Part shown: positions 61,348 to 64,000 of the stretch, piece by piece
Layout: every line of letters starts with the position of its first letter
Position numbering within the stretch: the stretch's first letter is position 1
Source of the DNA: Streptomyces collinus Tu 365
GTDB lineage: Bacteria > Actinomycetota > Actinomycetes > Streptomycetales > Streptomycetaceae
Direction: 5' to 3'
Length of the DNA stretch: 64,000 nucleotides
Assembly (NCBI RefSeq): GCF_000444875.1
Contig: NC_021985.1
Span: forward strand, 6,964,170-7,028,169
Position numbers and translations under genes: made by a program
Notes under the pieces: model-generated
The model's input: only the letters and a program-made list of their open reading frames with translations
What the model was told of the DNA's origin: nothing
Database searches by the model: none

Positions 61348-62049
61348 TCATCCGTTCGGCCGAGCGCGCCGAGGGGGCGGTCGGCCGGCGGCGGTCCGCT
61401 CCGCCGTGAGGTGGGCGATCACCATGTCGCCGATCAGGGCCCGGTAGCGCTCGCGCTGCGCCGGGGCCACCAGGTCGCGGCCGAAGAGAACACCGAACGT
61501 GTGCCGGTTCGCCACCCGGAAGAAGCAGAGCGAGCTGATCATCGCGTGCAGCTCGACGGCGTCCACGTCGGCCGTGAACGCCCCGGACTCCCGTCCGGCG
61601 GCCAGGATCCGGCGGATCACGTCCAGCGCCGGCGAACCGATCCGCCCGAGCTTGCGGGAGGCGGCGATGTGGTGGGCGCCGTGGATGTTCTCGATGCTGA
61701 CCAGACGGACGAAGTCCGGGTTCCGCTCATGGTGGTCGAACGTCAGCTCGGCCAGCCGCCGGATCGCCGCGACCGGGTCGAGGCCGTCCACGTCCAGGCG
61801 CCGCTCGGCGTCCCGGATCGCTCCGTACGCCCGCTCCAGCACGGCCGTGAACAGCTGTTCCTTGCCGCCGAAGTAGTAGTAGATCATCCGCTTGGTGGTG
61901 CGGGTGCGGGCCGCTATCTCGTCGACCCGGGCGCCGTCGTAGCCGGACCGGGCGAACTCCCGCGTCGCCACGTCGAGGATCTCGGCCCTGGTGCGCGCGG
62001 CGTCCCGCGCCCGCCCCTCGGGGCGTGCCGGTTCTTCGGCGCCGGTCAT
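61348..62049 (-). CDS. TetR-family regulator
   Basis: A 233-residue regulator. The HTH is AARTRAEILDVATREFARSGYDGARVDEIAARTRTTKRMIYYYFGGKEQLFTAVL (about 17-70), followed by a TetR_C_33/NicS-like ligand domain (DFVRLVSIENIHGAHHIA). AAGGA lies before ATG 62049; the frame open to 62217 is not used. There is no obvious adjacent target: the neighbours are a secreted repeat protein and a phosphatase. In this genus such regulators often control aromatic-compound genes elsewhere. Confidence 0.9.
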   Translation of the reverse strand: MTGAEEPARPEGRARDAARTRAEILDVATREFARSGYDGARVDEIAARTRTTKRMIYYYFGGKEQLFTAVLERAYGAIRDAERRLDVDGLDPVAAIRRLAELTFDHHERNPDFVRLVSIENIHGAHHIAASRKLGRIGSPALDVIRRILAAGRESGAFTADVDAVELHAMISSLCFFRVANRHTFGVLFGRDLVAPAQRERYRALIGDMVIAHLTAERTAAGRPPPRRARPNG

Positions 62050-62238
62050 CGGGTTCCTTCGGGCGTGGGGCAGTGCCGGTGATTCTAGAAGGAGGCCCGC
62101 CGGGGCGTCCCGGGTTCTGTCCGGGACGCCCGTCACACCGGCTTCGGGCCTGCCGGGTCCTGCCGGGGACGGCCCGCGACACCCGTACCGGGCGGCGGGA
62201 CGGTAGACGGTATACACCTGTTCGTGCCCGGCAACGCC

Positions 62239-62271
62239 GCGGCCCGGGTCACACGGGGTGACCCGGGCCGC
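62239..62271 (-). terminator. 13-bp perfect hairpin terminator of the pgi-gnd run
   Basis: GCGGCCCGGGTCA (62239-62251) pairs exactly with TGACCCGGGCCGC (62259-62271) around CACGGGG, 12 bp beyond the phosphatase stop. No T-run. Confidence 0.8.
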
Positions 62272-62283
62272 GATGGCGCACTG

Positions 62284-62877
62284 TCAGGGGCGTCTGTTCC
62301 ACTCGGCGATCACGGGGCGCCCGTGCTCCGTGGAGAGCCGGCCGACCGTGCCGGTCGCGAGCTGGAAGAGGCGGCCCTCGGCGGGCGCCAGGCCCAGCCG
62401 GCGGGCGGTGAGCACCCGCAGGAAGTGGGCGTGCGCCACGAGGACGACGTCACCGGTGTCCGCGGCGAGCGCCGCGTCCACCCGGGCCAGCACCCGGTCG
62501 GCCCGGGCCCCGACCGCCTCGGGCGACTCGCCGGGGTGCCCCTCGGGACCGGGCGGCACGCCGTCCGTCCACAGATCCCAGCCGGGCCGGTCGCGGTGGA
62601 TGTCGGCCGTGGTGACGCCCTCGTAGCCGCCGTAGTCCCACTCGTGCAGCTCGGGTTCGGGCACGGCGCCGGTCAGGCCCGCCAGCTCGGCGGTGCGTAC
62701 GGCGCGGCCCAGCGGGCTCGTCAGCACCAGGGCGTAGGTCCGTCCGGTGAGCAGCGGAGCGAGGGACTTGGCCTGTTCCTCACCGAGCGTGGTCAGCGGC
62801 AGGTCGGTCCAGCTGGTGTGCTGTCCCGACCTGCTCCACTCCGTCTCACCGTGGCGGACCAGCAGGAGGTCCCCCAC
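62284..62877 (-). CDS. Histidine phosphatase / phosphoglycerate mutase-like protein
   Basis: A 197-residue enzyme of the RHG branch. The phosphoacceptor is His9 in LVRHGETEW, SPLGRAVRTAEL near 54 and HEWDYGGYEG near 78 hold further phosphate-pocket residues, and VAHAHFLRVL near 147 has the second His. It lacks the full dPGM signature and could be a broad sugar-phosphate phosphatase. It lies six bases downstream of gnd on the same strand, so it belongs to the pgi-gnd transcription unit. Confidence 0.9.
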   Translation of the reverse strand: MGDLLLVRHGETEWSRSGQHTSWTDLPLTTLGEEQAKSLAPLLTGRTYALVLTSPLGRAVRTAELAGLTGAVPEPELHEWDYGGYEGVTTADIHRDRPGWDLWTDGVPPGPEGHPGESPEAVGARADRVLARVDAALAADTGDVVLVAHAHFLRVLTARRLGLAPAEGRLFQLATGTVGRLSTEHGRPVIAEWNRRP

Positions 62878-62883
62878 GGCCGG

Positions 62884-63762
62884 TCAGTCCTTCTTCTCGA
62901 CGGCGTGCCCGCCGAACTGGTTGCGCAGCGCCGCGATCATCTTCATCTGCGGGGAGTCGTCCTGGCGGGAGGCGAACCGGGCGAAGAGCGAGGCGGTGAT
63001 CGCCGGGAGCGGCACCGCGTTGTCGATGGCCGCCTCGACGGTCCAGCGGCCCTCGCCGGAGTCCTCCGCGTAGCCGCGCAGCTGGTTCAGGTGCTCGTCC
63101 TCGTCCAGGGCGTTGACCGCGAGGTCGAGCAGCCAGGAGCGGATGACGGTGCCCTCCTGCCAGGAGCGGAAGACCTCGCGGACGTTGTCCACCGACTTGA
63201 CCTTCTCCAGCAGTTCCCAGCCCTCGGCGTAGGCCTGCATCATCGCGTACTCGATGCCGTTGTGGACCATCTTCGAGAAGTGGCCCGCGCCGACCCGGCC
63301 CGCGTGGACGTAGCCGTACGGGCCCTCGGGCTTGAGCGCGTCGAAGACCGGCCGCAGCCGCTCCACGTGCTCCTTGTCGCCGCCCACCATGAGGGCGTAG
63401 CCGTTCTCCAGGCCCCACACGCCGCCGGAGACGCCCGCGTCGACGAAGCCGATGCCCTTCACGCCGAGTTCGGCGGCGTGCTTCTCGTCGTCCGTCCAGC
63501 GGGAGTTGCCGCCGTCGACCACCGTGTCGCCCTCGGACAGCAGGTCCTTGAGCTCGTCGATGACGCCCTGGGTGGCGGTGCCGGCCGGGACCATCACCCA
63601 CACCGTGCGGGGCGCCTCCAGCTTCTCGACCAGTTCTTCGAGGCTCTTGACGTCGGAGACTTCGGGGTTGCGGTCGTAGCCGACGACGGTGTGGCCGGCG
63701 CGGCGGATCCGCTCGCGCATGTTGCCGCCCATCTTGCCGAGACCGATGAGACCGAGCTGCAT
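62884..63762 (-). CDS. gnd: 6-phosphogluconate dehydrogenase, decarboxylating (short, GndA/YqeC type)
   Basis: Oxidises 6-phosphogluconate to ribulose 5-phosphate and CO2 in the pentose phosphate pathway. At 292 residues it is the short actinobacterial form, often NAD+-linked. The Rossmann start is MQLGLIGLGKMGGNM, VDGGNSRWTDDEKHAAEL is near 95, the substrate motif DAGVSGGVWGLENGYALMVGG near 122 and the catalytic Lys region GAGHFSKMVHNGIEYAMMQ near 172. ATG 63762 with GGAG eight bases upstream. It follows pgi by two bases, so the two are coupled. Confidence 0.95.
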   Translation of the reverse strand: MQLGLIGLGKMGGNMRERIRRAGHTVVGYDRNPEVSDVKSLEELVEKLEAPRTVWVMVPAGTATQGVIDELKDLLSEGDTVVDGGNSRWTDDEKHAAELGVKGIGFVDAGVSGGVWGLENGYALMVGGDKEHVERLRPVFDALKPEGPYGYVHAGRVGAGHFSKMVHNGIEYAMMQAYAEGWELLEKVKSVDNVREVFRSWQEGTVIRSWLLDLAVNALDEDEHLNQLRGYAEDSGEGRWTVEAAIDNAVPLPAITASLFARFASRQDDSPQMKMIAALRNQFGGHAVEKKD

Positions 63763-63764
63763 GA

Positions 63765-64000
63765 TCAGTTCTCCGATGCGTTCTTGAGAGTGCGGTAGGC
63801 GGCGACGAGGGCCGTGGTGGAGGGGTCGAGGCCGGGCACGTCGGCGCCTTCGGTGAGGGCGGGTTCGACGCGCTTGGCGAGGACCTTGCCGAGCTCCACG
63901 CCCCACTGGTCGAAGGAGTCGATGTTCCAGATCGCGCCCTGCACGAACACCTTGTGCTCGTAGAGGGCGATGAGCTGGCCGAGGACGGACGGGGTCAGTT
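63765..64000 (-). CDS. pgi: Glucose-6-phosphate isomerase (3' end; start outside window)
   Basis: Interconverts glucose 6-phosphate and fructose 6-phosphate. The visible 77 C-terminal residues contain LGQLIALYEHKVFVQGAIWNIDSFDQWGVELGK, the second PGI signature, whose Lys is catalytic, followed by the terminal helix VAAYRTLKNASEN. The frame is open to the window's right edge. Gene order pgi-gnd matches, from memory, SCO6659-SCO6658 of S. coelicolor, where zwf and tal follow. Confidence 0.95.
   Translation of the reverse strand, partial: LTPSVLGQLIALYEHKVFVQGAIWNIDSFDQWGVELGKVLAKRVEPALTEGADVPGLDPSTTALVAAYRTLKNASEN

Overview
The window looks like Streptomyces chromosome. GC is very high with strong third-position G/C bias, starts are often GTG or TTG, ribosome-binding sites are GGAGG-like, and the families are typical of the genus (CU044_5270 proteins, ROK regulators, secreted sialidase, GH75 chitosanase, F420-dependent PPOX enzymes). 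Nothing could be searched, so family names rest on motifs and remembered homologues. From memory, the right half (pterin/FAPy genes, second ribA, gnd and pgi) resembles the SCO6650-SCO6659 neighbourhood of S. coelicolor.

Layout. 1-469: 5' end of a secreted GH75 chitosanase behind a palindrome. 0.6-14.4 kb: metabolic and regulatory genes (aldo/keto reductase, acyl-CoA ligase, LysR with a BASS-type transporter, GH33 sialidase, isochorismatase fold, fdhD preceded by a formate dehydrogenase relic, KAS III, GntR with an aldehyde dehydrogenase). 14.6 kb: tRNA-Leu(GAG). 14.8-21.4 kb: L,D-transpeptidase, a plasmid-like ParA pair, a second EF-G, a CMD-fold protein and a class II amidotransferase. 21.5-29.6 kb: a sugar-uptake locus made of a divergent ROK regulator, an ABC importer, a GH1 beta-glucosidase and a secreted GH16 glucanase with two discoidin-type domains, consistent with beta-glucan use.

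29.7-38.8 kb is an accessory island. It holds two related PD-(D/E)XK-helicase genes, the second cut short and joined to a DUF397 relic. Both start behind the same structured leader. It also holds a WXG100-like operon and a broken WXG100 toxin with a putative immunity gene.

39.0-41.7 kb: copper-related YcnI pair and a kinase-fold protein. 41.8-49.3 kb: a compact cluster built around a GTP cyclohydrolase II paralogue with Met120, a metal-site-degenerate PTPS homologue, a creatininase-family protein, a BchC-like dehydrogenase, a GT4 glycosyltransferase, a methyltransferase and a flippase-like membrane protein. I read it as a candidate pathway from GTP through FAPy to an unknown glycosylated product. 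49.4-52.9 kb: an FAD oxidoreductase with two saccharopine-dehydrogenase-type enzymes in overlapping frames. 53-62 kb: ECF sigma factor with its partner, serine hydrolase, TetR/MFS pair, F420 enzyme, a TetR/dehydrogenase divergon with twin palindromes, a secreted repeat protein and another TetR. 62.3-64 kb: phosphoglycerate mutase-like phosphatase, gnd and the 3' end of pgi.

Tandem repeats sit in two convergent junctions (1392-1475 and 41758-41813). A closely related 24-bp palindrome occurs inside two unrelated genes (6852-6875 and 40814-40837).
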